Assembly (NCBI GenBank): GCA_934230685.1
Contig: CAKQFF010000094.1
Location: 1-7,456, forward strand
Direction of reading: 5' to 3'
DNA length: 7,456 bases
Source of the DNA: an uncultured Prevotella sp.
Lineage (GTDB): Bacteria; Bacteroidota; Bacteroidia; Bacteroidales; Bacteroidaceae
How positions within the stretch are numbered: position 1 is the first letter of the stretch; every line of letters starts with the position of its first letter. Shown piece by piece: positions 1-6,218 of this stretch. The notes beneath the pieces are model-generated. The model made no database searches. It had not been told where the DNA came from and was given only the letters and a program-made list of their open reading frames with translations. The position numbers were made by a program, and so were the translations under genes.

Positions 1-1
1 C

Positions 2-1021
2 CTCAAGTTCCCTCCATGCCTTCGCTCTGGCGACTACCCCATCATCTGCGAGGACGTGCGCAAGGACTATGGCGAGCATACTGTCTTTGCCGATGTCAAC
101 CTTACAATCAAGCGTGGCGAGAAGGTGGCTTTCGTGGGCAAGAACGGCGAGGGTAAGTCTACACTTGTGAAATGTATAATGAATGAGATTCCGTTCACTG
201 GCAACCTTAAAGTGGGCCACAACGTGCAGATTGGCTATTTCGCACAGAACCAGGCCCAGCTTCTCGATGGCGAGCTCACCGTGTTCGACACAATCGACCG
301 AGTGGCCAAAGGCGACATCCGACTGAAAATCAAGAACATACTTGGCTCGTTCATGTTCGGAGGCGAGGCCATCGACAAGAAGGTGAAGGTGCTTTCTGGT
401 GGCGAGCGCAGTCGTCTGGCCATGATCAAGCTGTTGCTTGAGCCTGTCAACCTGCTCATCCTCGATGAGCCCACCAACCATCTCGACATCCAGTCGAAGG
501 AAGTGCTGAAGGAGGCCATTCTCGCCTTCGACGGCACGGCAATCATCGTGAGCCACGACCGTGAGTTCCTCGACGGACTCGTGTCGAAGGTCTACGAGTT
601 TGGCGGAGGCAAGGTACGCGAGCATCTTGGCGGCATCTACGACTATCTGCGTGCCCACAACGTGGAGAGCTTCAACGAACTTGGCACAGCCGAGGTGTTC
701 GGCGGTGGCGGAAACGCTAAGAAGGACGCTCCTGCCAACAACATCAAGGCCGACGAGCCGTCGCCACAGAAGCTCAGCTATGCCGAGCACAAGGAGCAGC
801 AGAAGAAAATCAAGCGCACAGAGAAACTCATAGCCGAGTCGGAGGACAAAATCACGGCTATGGAGAATAGGCTGAAGGAGCTCGACTCCCTGCTTTGCAC
901 TCCCGAGGGAGCCTCGAACATGGACTTCATCAACGAGTACACATCCATAAAGAAGCGCATGGACGAGGAAGAGGAGCGATGGACAATGCTGTCGGACGAA
1001 CTGGAGCAGCTGAAAAGCTAA
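2..1021 (+). CDS. ABC-F family ATPase, C-terminal half (5' truncated by window edge)
   Basis: The reading frame is open from base 2, so the gene starts before the window; the GTG at 56 is internal. What remains is the second nucleotide-binding domain of a twin-ATPase ABC-F protein. Counting from the GTG as residue 1, it shows Walker A GKNGEGKST (28-36), a Q-loop YFAQN (61-65), the signature LSGGERSR (113-120), Walker B LLILDEPTNHLD (133-144, catalytic Glu138) and the H-switch SHDRE (166-170). After about residue 230 comes a charged, Lys/Glu-rich tail that reads as a coiled coil to the stop, like the C-terminal extension of Uup/YdiF-type members. ABC-F proteins have no membrane domain and usually act on the ribosome, as translation factors or in antibiotic protection. 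This sequence resembles housekeeping Bacteroidales ABC-F proteins rather than a resistance factor, but the subfamily is an inference. It ends before a 256-nt gap, so it probably belongs to a separate transcript from hisH. Confidence 0.95.
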   Translation, partial: LKFPPCLRSGDYPIICEDVRKDYGEHTVFADVNLTIKRGEKVAFVGKNGEGKSTLVKCIMNEIPFTGNLKVGHNVQIGYFAQNQAQLLDGELTVFDTIDRVAKGDIRLKIKNILGSFMFGGEAIDKKVKVLSGGERSRLAMIKLLLEPVNLLILDEPTNHLDIQSKEVLKEAILAFDGTAIIVSHDREFLDGLVSKVYEFGGGKVREHLGGIYDYLRAHNVESFNELGTAEVFGGGGNAKKDAPANNIKADEPSPQKLSYAEHKEQQKKIKRTEKLIAESEDKITAMENRLKELDSLLCTPEGASNMDFINEYTSIKKRMDEEEERWTMLSDELEQLKS

Positions 1022-1180
1022 AGTCCTGACGACAACCGCAAATCCTATTGCAGGGCATAATTCAACGTGGCAACGGTTACAAATTAGCCATAAAGGCTAT
1101 ACTTATTGAGTAAATATGCAATATTTTGCGCCTTTGTTATTAAAAAAAGACAAAATATGATAATTACGAAAGAAAATTTG

Positions 1181-1188
1181 TAACTTTG
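1181..1188 (+). promoter_or_regulatory. Bacteroidetes-type -7 promoter element (TAACTTTG) upstream of hisH
   Basis: TAACTTTG is an exact match to the TAnnTTTG -7 consensus used by the Bacteroidetes primary sigma factor. It lies in the only sizeable AT-rich gap before the his genes, with an A-rich tract at about 1141-1180 just upstream. No good TTTG -33 element is found at the expected distance of about 20 nt; that region is A/T-rich only. Transcription would start near 1193-1196, leaving an untranslated leader of about 82-85 nt before hisH. The leader has no run of His codons and no clear terminator/antiterminator, so classical his attenuation is not supported. Confidence 0.6.
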
Positions 1189-1277
1189 CCACTGAAAGTA
1201 GAACTTTTGAGAAGTTTACGCCACAATATGTAGCCAAACAGCTCATCATTTAGTAACCAATAAAATACAAGAAGCCC

Positions 1278-1871
1278 ATGCAAGTAGCCATATTGAAATA
1301 CAATGCTGGAAACATCTGCTCGGTTGTAAACGCGCTGAAGCGTGTGGGATGCAATCCAATCCTCACCGACAATGTTGAAGAACTGCAAAGTGCCGACAGG
1401 ATAATATTCCCAGGACAGGGAGCGGCAGGCACCACAATGAAATATCTGCATGAACATGGGCTTGACCAGGTGGTGCGCAACCTCAAGCAGCCGGTTCTCG
1501 GAATCTGCATCGGACAGCAGCTACTGTGCCGCCACTCAGCCGAGGACAACACCGACTGCCTGGGCATCTTCCCCGTCGACATATTGAAGTTCGAGCCTAA
1601 GCAGCACGAAGACAAAGTGCCGGCTATGGGATGGAACAATATCGGCAATCTCAAGTCGCCCTTGTTCAAAGGGTTGAAGGATGGCGACTTCGCCTACTTC
1701 GTCCACAGCTACTACGCCCCTCTGTGCGACTTTACCATTGCCACAGCCGACTACGTGCAGCCGTTCAGCGCGGCTCTGCACAAGGACAACTTCTACGCCA
1801 CCCAATTCCATCCCGAGAAAAGCGGAAGAGTGGGTGAAACGATACTTGATAATTTCTTGAACATAGAGTAA
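1278..1871 (+). CDS. hisH: Imidazole glycerol phosphate synthase, glutamine amidotransferase subunit HisH
   Basis: This 197-aa protein is the glutaminase half of IGP synthase. It frees ammonia from glutamine and passes it to HisF in the fifth step of histidine synthesis. The class-I amidotransferase triad is visible: nucleophile Cys77 in GICIG (75-79), then His178 and Glu180 in QFHPEKSG (176-183). The interface strand MGWN (117-120) and YFVHSYY (140-146) are also typical, and the length is normal (about 195-210 aa). Several motif positions differ from the usual forms: PGQG (45-48) where PGVG is expected, PAMGWN where PHMGWN is usual, and GICIGQQ for GICLGMQ. The frame is intact, so these are substitutions rather than errors of reading. 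The ATG follows an A-rich leader without a Shine-Dalgarno site, usual for this phylum. It is the first gene of the string, 24 nt ahead of hisA, with a promoter about 90 nt upstream. Confidence 0.96.
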   Translation: MQVAILKYNAGNICSVVNALKRVGCNPILTDNVEELQSADRIIFPGQGAAGTTMKYLHEHGLDQVVRNLKQPVLGICIGQQLLCRHSAEDNTDCLGIFPVDILKFEPKQHEDKVPAMGWNNIGNLKSPLFKGLKDGDFAYFVHSYYAPLCDFTIATADYVQPFSAALHKDNFYATQFHPEKSGRVGETILDNFLNIE

Positions 1872-1895
1872 TAACACGTTAAATACCAGAAAGAT

Positions 1896-2621
1896 ATGAT
1901 AGAACTGATACCGGCTATCGACATTATCGGCGGCGAGTGTGTGCGACTTACCAAGGGCGACTATGCCCAGAAGAAGGTCTACAACTCCGACCCCGTGAGT
2001 GTTGCAAAGGAGTTTGCCGCCAAAGGATTCAAGCGGCTTCATGTAGTGGATCTCGACGGAGCTAAATCCAAGCACGTCATCAACGACAAAGTTCTGCATC
2101 ATATTTCTCATGAGACTAATCTTGTGGTCGACTTCGGAGGAGGAATAAAGACCCAGGAGGACATGGACAAGGTGTTTGACAACGGAGCGGCAATGGTTAC
2201 GGTAGGAAGCGTCTCCTACACCGATCCGCAGATGTTCGAGTCGTGGATCCAACGCTACGGGGCCGAGAGGATAATCCTCGGAGCCGACGTGAGAGACCGC
2301 AAAATCTCCATCAACGGATGGCTCGAAGGCACCGAGTGCGACATTATCGATTTCCTAAGCCACTACATTGGTAAGGGAATACGCAATGTGCTGTGCACCG
2401 ACATCTCCAAGGACGGAGCCTTGCAAGGGCCGTCGGTTGCTCTCTACAAAGAGATTATGCAGCATTTCCCCCAACTGCATCTGATTGCGAGTGGCGGAGT
2501 ATCCTCCACCGAGGACATCCTCACTCTCGACCGCGAGGGCATTCCTGCCGTAGTGTTCGGCAAAGCCTACTACGAGGGACTGATAGATGTGGATTATTTA
2601 CGTAAAACGCTAAAGCTATAA
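1896..2621 (+). CDS. hisA: ProFAR isomerase (phosphoribosylformimino-AICAR-phosphate isomerase) HisA
   Basis: This 241-aa (βα)8 barrel carries out the Amadori rearrangement of ProFAR to PRFAR, the fourth step of histidine synthesis, and feeds HisHF. The two catalytic acids of the family are in place: Asp9 in PAIDI (6-10) and Asp169 in CTDISKDG (167-174). Asp131 in GADVRD (129-134) is also conserved. The two phosphate-binding loops are visible as DFGGGI (79-84) and IASGGVSS (197-204). The barrel closes with GKAYYEG (222-228), close to the GKALYEG typical of the family. Length fits the family (about 240 aa). The start is the ATG that gives the canonical N-terminus MIELIPAID. The gene lies 24 nt after hisH and 5 nt before hisF, so translational coupling with hisF is likely. 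Confidence 0.97.
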   Translation: MIELIPAIDIIGGECVRLTKGDYAQKKVYNSDPVSVAKEFAAKGFKRLHVVDLDGAKSKHVINDKVLHHISHETNLVVDFGGGIKTQEDMDKVFDNGAAMVTVGSVSYTDPQMFESWIQRYGAERIILGADVRDRKISINGWLEGTECDIIDFLSHYIGKGIRNVLCTDISKDGALQGPSVALYKEIMQHFPQLHLIASGGVSSTEDILTLDREGIPAVVFGKAYYEGLIDVDYLRKTLKL

Positions 2622-2626
2622 TAAGT

Positions 2627-3388
2627 ATGGGACTTGCAAAGAGAATAATACCCTGCCTTGACGTGAAGGACGGAATGACCGTGAAGGGCGTCAACTTCGT
2701 CAATCTCCGCAATGCAGGCGACCCCGTGGAGCTTGCCCGAAGGTATAGCGAGAGTGGAGCCGACGAGCTTGTGTTCCTCGACATCACAGCAAGTGCCGAC
2801 GGACGCAAGACCTTCACCGACATGGTGAGCAAGGTGGCCCAAGTAATCAACATTCCATTCACCGTTGGCGGAGGCATCAATGCCTTCGAGGATGTGGAGC
2901 GCATGCTTAATGCCGGTGCCGACAAGGTGAGCATCAATTCTGCCGCCATCAAGAACCCCTCGCTCATCAACCATATTGCCGAGGCTTTTGGCTCGCAGGT
3001 GTGTGTCTGCGCCATCGACGCACGGCTTGAGGATGATGGCGAATGGTATTGCTACATAAAAGGTGGCAGGGAGCGCACGCCGCTCAAACTGCTTGAATGG
3101 GCAAAGGAAGTGAGCCAGCGTGGGGCGGGCGAAATCCTCTTCACGAGCATGAACCACGACGGAGTGAAAAAGGGATTTGCCAATGAGGCCTTGGCGATGC
3201 TTGCCGACGAGTTGCCCATACCCGTGATAGCGAGTGGCGGAGCCGGAAAGATGGAGCATTTTCTCGATGCCTTCACTCTCGGCAAGGCCGACGCAGCGTT
3301 GGCGGCAAGCGTGTTCCACTTTGGCGAGATTGCCATTCCCGACCTTAAAGAATATCTTGCGACAAACGCCGTAAAAGTAAGAATATAA
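2627..3388 (+). CDS. hisF: Imidazole glycerol phosphate synthase, cyclase subunit HisF
   Basis: This 253-aa (βα)8 barrel is the cyclase partner of HisH. It uses channelled ammonia to turn PRFAR into imidazole glycerol phosphate and AICAR; the AICAR returns to purine synthesis. The catalytic aspartates are Asp12 (PCLDV, 9-13) and Asp131 (AIDAR, 129-133). Residues matching the ammonia gate known from Thermotoga HisF (Arg5, Glu46, Lys99, Glu167) are all present as Arg6, Glu47, Lys100 and Glu169. Phosphate loops are VGGGI (80-84) and ASGGAG (202-207). The active-site loop reads TSMNHDG (173-179), with Asn where many homologs have Asp; I recall this form in Bacteroidales, so it is probably not a defect. 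Length is typical. It is spaced 5 nt from hisA and 7 nt from hisIE. Confidence 0.97.
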   Translation: MGLAKRIIPCLDVKDGMTVKGVNFVNLRNAGDPVELARRYSESGADELVFLDITASADGRKTFTDMVSKVAQVINIPFTVGGGINAFEDVERMLNAGADKVSINSAAIKNPSLINHIAEAFGSQVCVCAIDARLEDDGEWYCYIKGGRERTPLKLLEWAKEVSQRGAGEILFTSMNHDGVKKGFANEALAMLADELPIPVIASGGAGKMEHFLDAFTLGKADAALAASVFHFGEIAIPDLKEYLATNAVKVRI

Positions 3389-3395
3389 GAATATT

Positions 3396-4031
3396 ATGAA
3401 CAAAAACACAAAGAATATGGAAATAGATTTCGAGAAACAGGGCGGACTTGTTCCTGCCATTATTCAAGATAACACGACCAAGAACGTGCTGATGTTGGGC
3501 TACATGAACCGAGAGGCCTACGACAAGACTCTCCAGACGGGCAAGGTGACCTTTTGGAGCCGCAGCCGCAACTGCCTTTGGACCAAGGGCGAGACATCAG
3601 GCAACTTTCTTAACCTGGTGAGCATCAAGGCCGACTGCGACAAGGACACTCTGCTCGTAAGAGTGAACCCCACAGGTCCAGCCTGCCATCTTGGCACCGA
3701 CACATGCTGGGGCGAGACCAACGACGCCAACCCCCTGCTCTTCCTCACAGAGCTGCAAGATTTCATCAACAAGCGACATGAGGAAATGCCCGAAGGCTCC
3801 TACACCACATCCCTCTTCAAGGACGGACTGAACCGCATGGCTCAGAAGGTGGGCGAGGAAGCTCTCGAGGCTGTAATTGAGGCAACCAACGGAACCAACG
3901 AGCGCCTTATCTATGAGGCATCCGACATGTTCTACCACCTCATCGTCTTACTCACAAGCAAGGGCTTGCGCATAGAAGACATTGCAAAGGAACTTCAAAC
4001 ACGCCATAATCCAAATTGGCACAAACATTAA
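3396..4031 (+). CDS. hisIE: Bifunctional PR-AMP cyclohydrolase / PR-ATP pyrophosphohydrolase HisIE
   Basis: This 211-aa fusion carries out the second and third steps of histidine synthesis. The HisI domain (about 15-115) opens the adenine ring of PR-AMP. Its metal-binding residues are visible: Asp80, Asp82 and Asp84 in ADCDKD, Cys81, Cys97-His98 (ACH), and Cys104 in TDTCWGE. The HisE domain (about 118-205) removes pyrophosphate from PR-ATP. It is all-helical, with the nucleotide-pyrophosphohydrolase signature KVGEEALE (151-158, Glu154-Glu155) and the second acidic helix YEASDMFYH (173-181). HisI-HisE order and size match the usual fusion. Two in-frame starts are possible. The ATG used here is 7 nt after hisF; a second ATG at 3417 (Met8, giving MEIDFEK) follows an A-rich stretch and matches the N-terminus I recall for Bacteroides homologs. 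The seven extra residues (Asn/Lys-rich) carry no visible motif. Confidence 0.95.
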   Translation: MNKNTKNMEIDFEKQGGLVPAIIQDNTTKNVLMLGYMNREAYDKTLQTGKVTFWSRSRNCLWTKGETSGNFLNLVSIKADCDKDTLLVRVNPTGPACHLGTDTCWGETNDANPLLFLTELQDFINKRHEEMPEGSYTTSLFKDGLNRMAQKVGEEALEAVIEATNGTNERLIYEASDMFYHLIVLLTSKGLRIEDIAKELQTRHNPNWHKH

Positions 4032-4041
4032 ATAATTAAAA

Positions 4042-4725
4042 ATGCTTATCGATTATCAAAAGGCTAATATATACCAAGCGGACGATACCGTGTTGCACGA
4101 CGTCAACTTCCAGGTCGACGAAGGGCAATTCGTTTATGTGATTGGAAAAGTGGGATCGGGCAAGTCCTCCCTGCTTAAATCGCTGTATTGCGAGGTGGAT
4201 TTCTACAAGGACGACGCCGAGAAAGCCGAGGTCTTGGGCAAGAATCTGCTTAAAATCAAACGTAAGGAAATCCCTGCCCTGCGCAAGCAGATGGGCATCA
4301 TCTTCCAGGATTTCCAACTCCTTCACGACCGTAGCGTCGAGATGAACCTCAAGTTCGTGCTCAAGGCCACGGGATGGAAATCGTCGAAGGAGATGGACGA
4401 GCGTATCGAGCAGGTGCTTGAGGCTGTGGGTATGGAGTCGAAGCGCAAGCGTCTGCCCCACGAACTCTCGGGCGGCGAGCAGCAGCGCATTGCCATTGCC
4501 CGCGCTCTGCTCAACAACCCCAAGGTAATAATAGCCGACGAGCCTACTGGCAACCTCGACCCCGATACTGCCGAAAAAATTGTGGGCTTGTTTTATGAGA
4601 TAAGCCATACTGGCACTTCTGTTGTCATCTCCACCCACAACCTGCCTATGATCGACAAGTTTCCGGGCAAGGTGTACAAATGCAAGGAGGGCAACCTCCT
4701 GGATGTTACAAAGGATTACGAGTAA
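4042..4725 (+). CDS. ftsE: FtsE-like ABC transporter ATP-binding protein (cell division)
   Basis: This 227-aa single-domain ABC ATPase has Walker A GKVGSGKS (35-42), Q-loop Gln89 in IFQDFQLL (87-94), signature LSGGEQQR (142-149), Walker B VIIADEP (162-168, catalytic Glu167), D-loop GNLD (170-173) and H-switch His199 in STHN. The FQDFQLL loop, the small size and the absence of any substrate-specific extension fit FtsE. FtsE binds the membrane protein FtsX at the division site, where ATP hydrolysis controls peptidoglycan hydrolases. The Walker [10 protein letters not shown] differs from the proteobacterial form; I recall it from Bacteroidetes FtsE-like proteins. No ftsX follows, so assignment rests on sequence alone; a LolD-like or other MacB-type ATPase is the main alternative. 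It starts 10 nt after hisIE and ends 30 nt before lysC, apparently within the same transcription unit. Confidence 0.85.
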   Translation: MLIDYQKANIYQADDTVLHDVNFQVDEGQFVYVIGKVGSGKSSLLKSLYCEVDFYKDDAEKAEVLGKNLLKIKRKEIPALRKQMGIIFQDFQLLHDRSVEMNLKFVLKATGWKSSKEMDERIEQVLEAVGMESKRKRLPHELSGGEQQRIAIARALLNNPKVIIADEPTGNLDPDTAEKIVGLFYEISHTGTSVVISTHNLPMIDKFPGKVYKCKEGNLLDVTKDYE

Positions 4726-4755
4726 ACGAAAATAATAAAAAATACAAGATAAATT

Positions 4756-6078
4756 ATGAAGGTAATGAAATTTGGAGGAACCTCGGTTGGTTCTCCAGAG
4801 CGCATGAAATCAGTAGCAAACATGGTGTCTGAGTCAGGCGACCAGGTGTTTATCGTTCTTTCTGCCATGTCGGGCACAACCAACTCGCTTGTTGAGATTT
4901 CCAACTATCTCTACAAGAAGAACTCGGATGGTGCCAACGACGTTATCAACGCTCTCGAGCGCAAATACATGCAGCATGTAGAGGAGCTCTACTCTACCGA
5001 CGAGTACAAGCAGAAGACTAAGGAATTCCTCGCTTCGGAATTTGCCTATCTGCGTTCGTTCACCAAGGACCTCTTCACCAGCTTCGAGGAGAAGAACATC
5101 GTTGCCCAGGGTGAAATCATGAGCACCAACATGGTGACAAACTATTTGCTCGAGAAGGGCGTCAAGGTTTGTCTGCTTTCTGCCTTCGACTTTATGCGCA
5201 CCGACAAGAATGCCGAGCCCGACTCTCAGTACATCAAGGAGAAGCTCCAGGATGTGATGAAGGCCAACGAGGGCTATCAGGTCTACATCACCCAAGGATT
5301 CATCTGCCGCAATGCCTACGGCGAGGTGGACAACCTCCTGCGTGGCGGTAGCGACTTCACAGCCTCGCTCATTGGCGCTGCCCTTCCTGCCGAGGAGATT
5401 CAGATTTGGACCGACATCGACGGAATGCACAACAACGACCCGCGCGTGGTTGAGCACACAGATGCCATCCGCCAGCTCAACTTCGAGGAGGCTGCCGAGC
5501 TTGCCTATTTCGGAGCCAAGATTCTCCACCCCACTTGCGTTCAGCCGGCTAAGTTTGCTGGCATTCCCGTGCGCCTCAAGAACACTCTCGACCCTCAGGC
5601 CGAAGGCACTATCATCGACAACGTGCTGCTCAAGGGCAAGATCAAGGCGGTTGCCGCCAAGGACAACATCACAGCAATCAAGATCAAGTCGTCGCGCATG
5701 CTCTTTGCCACAGGATTCCTGCGCAAGGTGTTCGAGATTTTCGAGTGCTATCAGACTCCCATCGACATGATCACCACCAGCGAGGTGGGCGTTTCGATGA
5801 GCATCGACAACACCAACCATCTCAACGAGATTGTCGACGAACTGAAGAAGTACGGCACCGTTACCGTCGACTCCGACATGTGCATCGTATGCGTTGTGGG
5901 CGACCTCGACTGGAACAACCTCGGTTTCGAGACCATCGTGCTCGACGCTATGAAGAATATTCCTGTGCGCATGATTTCCTACGGAGGAAGCAACTACAAC
6001 ATCTCGTTCCTCATCCGTGAGGCCGACAAACAGCGTGCCTTGCAGAACCTTTCGGACGTTCTGTTCAACAACAAGTAA
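4756..6078 (+). CDS. lysC: Monofunctional aspartate kinase (aspartokinase)
   Basis: This 440-aa enzyme phosphorylates aspartate to aspartyl-4-phosphate, the entry step to lysine, diaminopimelate, threonine and methionine. The amino-acid-kinase domain (about 1-295) carries KFGGTSVGS (5-13), QGE (118-120), LRGGSDFTA (195-203), WTDIDG (218-223), DPR (228-230) and ELAYFGAKILHP (248-259). Two ACT-type regulatory domains follow (about 305-368 and 374-435). ACT1 reads MITTSEVGVSMSID (338-351), closely resembling the lysine-responsive E. coli AKIII, and ACT2 has GGSNYNISFLI (410-420). Lysine feedback is therefore a reasonable inference. There is no homoserine dehydrogenase fusion, and the length fits monofunctional AKIII-type enzymes. 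The A-rich 30-nt gap upstream suits Bacteroidetes initiation, and I see no promoter of its own. lysA follows after 140 nt, placing the first and last lysine-pathway enzymes side by side. Confidence 0.96.
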   Translation: MKVMKFGGTSVGSPERMKSVANMVSESGDQVFIVLSAMSGTTNSLVEISNYLYKKNSDGANDVINALERKYMQHVEELYSTDEYKQKTKEFLASEFAYLRSFTKDLFTSFEEKNIVAQGEIMSTNMVTNYLLEKGVKVCLLSAFDFMRTDKNAEPDSQYIKEKLQDVMKANEGYQVYITQGFICRNAYGEVDNLLRGGSDFTASLIGAALPAEEIQIWTDIDGMHNNDPRVVEHTDAIRQLNFEEAAELAYFGAKILHPTCVQPAKFAGIPVRLKNTLDPQAEGTIIDNVLLKGKIKAVAAKDNITAIKIKSSRMLFATGFLRKVFEIFECYQTPIDMITTSEVGVSMSIDNTNHLNEIVDELKKYGTVTVDSDMCIVCVVGDLDWNNLGFETIVLDAMKNIPVRMISYGGSNYNISFLIREADKQRALQNLSDVLFNNK

Positions 6079-6107
6079 TTATACTACATATTTATAAAAA
6101 CACCGCA

Positions 6108-6183
6108 CAAAGACAGACTGCATGTGAAGATAATGGGCTGGATAATCAGCGTATGAAAATCCTTCCTTTGCAGTCTGCCTTTG
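6108..6183. repeat. Imperfect inverted repeat / potential RNA hairpin in the lysC-lysA gap
   Basis: Arms at 6108-6122 and 6169-6183 are reverse complements at 14 of 15 positions (only 6113/6178 mismatched), separated by 46 nt. Inside, after a symmetric 3x3 loop, GAAG (6126-6129) can pair with CTTC (6162-6165), and GCTG (6137-6140) can pair with CAGC (6147-6150) around a GATAAT loop. GATAAT also occurs at 6129-6134, giving a 12-nt-spaced direct repeat. No long T-run follows the 3' arm, so it is a poor intrinsic terminator. It is much shorter than a lysine riboswitch and I do not recognise any known RNA class. No flanking target-site duplication is seen. It ends 35 nt before the preferred lysA start. 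Confidence 0.55.
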
Positions 6184-6218
6184 ACGTTTTGCAATCAATT
6201 AACACACACACAACGAGT

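Noticed and set aside
2..1021. ABC-F protein as an antibiotic-resistance determinant
   Set aside because: The sequence resembles chromosomal housekeeping ABC-F proteins, and there is no mobile or resistance context; the interdomain linker that would decide this is outside the window.
1085..1099. Small hairpin TAGCC-ATAAA-GGCTA after the ABC-F gene, possible terminator
   Set aside because: The stem is only 5 bp and is not followed by a T-run, so it is too weak to call a terminator.
1195..1207. AAAGT-AGA-ACTTT inverted repeat at the probable transcription start of the his genes
   Set aside because: It is A/T-rich, 5 bp long and has a 3-nt loop; this is expected by chance in such sequence, and no operator family is recognised.
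1190..1277. Possible histidine leader peptide/attenuator upstream of hisH
   Set aside because: No short frame with consecutive His codons and no competing terminator/antiterminator stems are present.
4834..5820. Long open antisense frame opposite lysC (and a similar one opposite hisF at 2594-3460)
   Set aside because: These are mirror frames caused by codon bias in GC-richer coding DNA. Their translations show no recognisable domain, while the + strand genes are unambiguous.
6163..6170. TTCCTTTG as a -7 promoter element for lysA
   Set aside because: The second base of TAnnTTTG is wrong, no TTTG lies at the -33 distance, and it overlaps the inverted repeat arm.
6108..6183. The inverted repeat as a MITE-like mobile element with 15-bp terminal repeats
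   Set aside because: No target-site duplication flanks it and no other copy is seen in the window; only a genome search could revive the idea.
6079..6218. Lysine riboswitch upstream of lysA
   Set aside because: The gap is too short for the about 170-nt five-helix aptamer plus an expression platform, and none of its recognisable motifs are visible.
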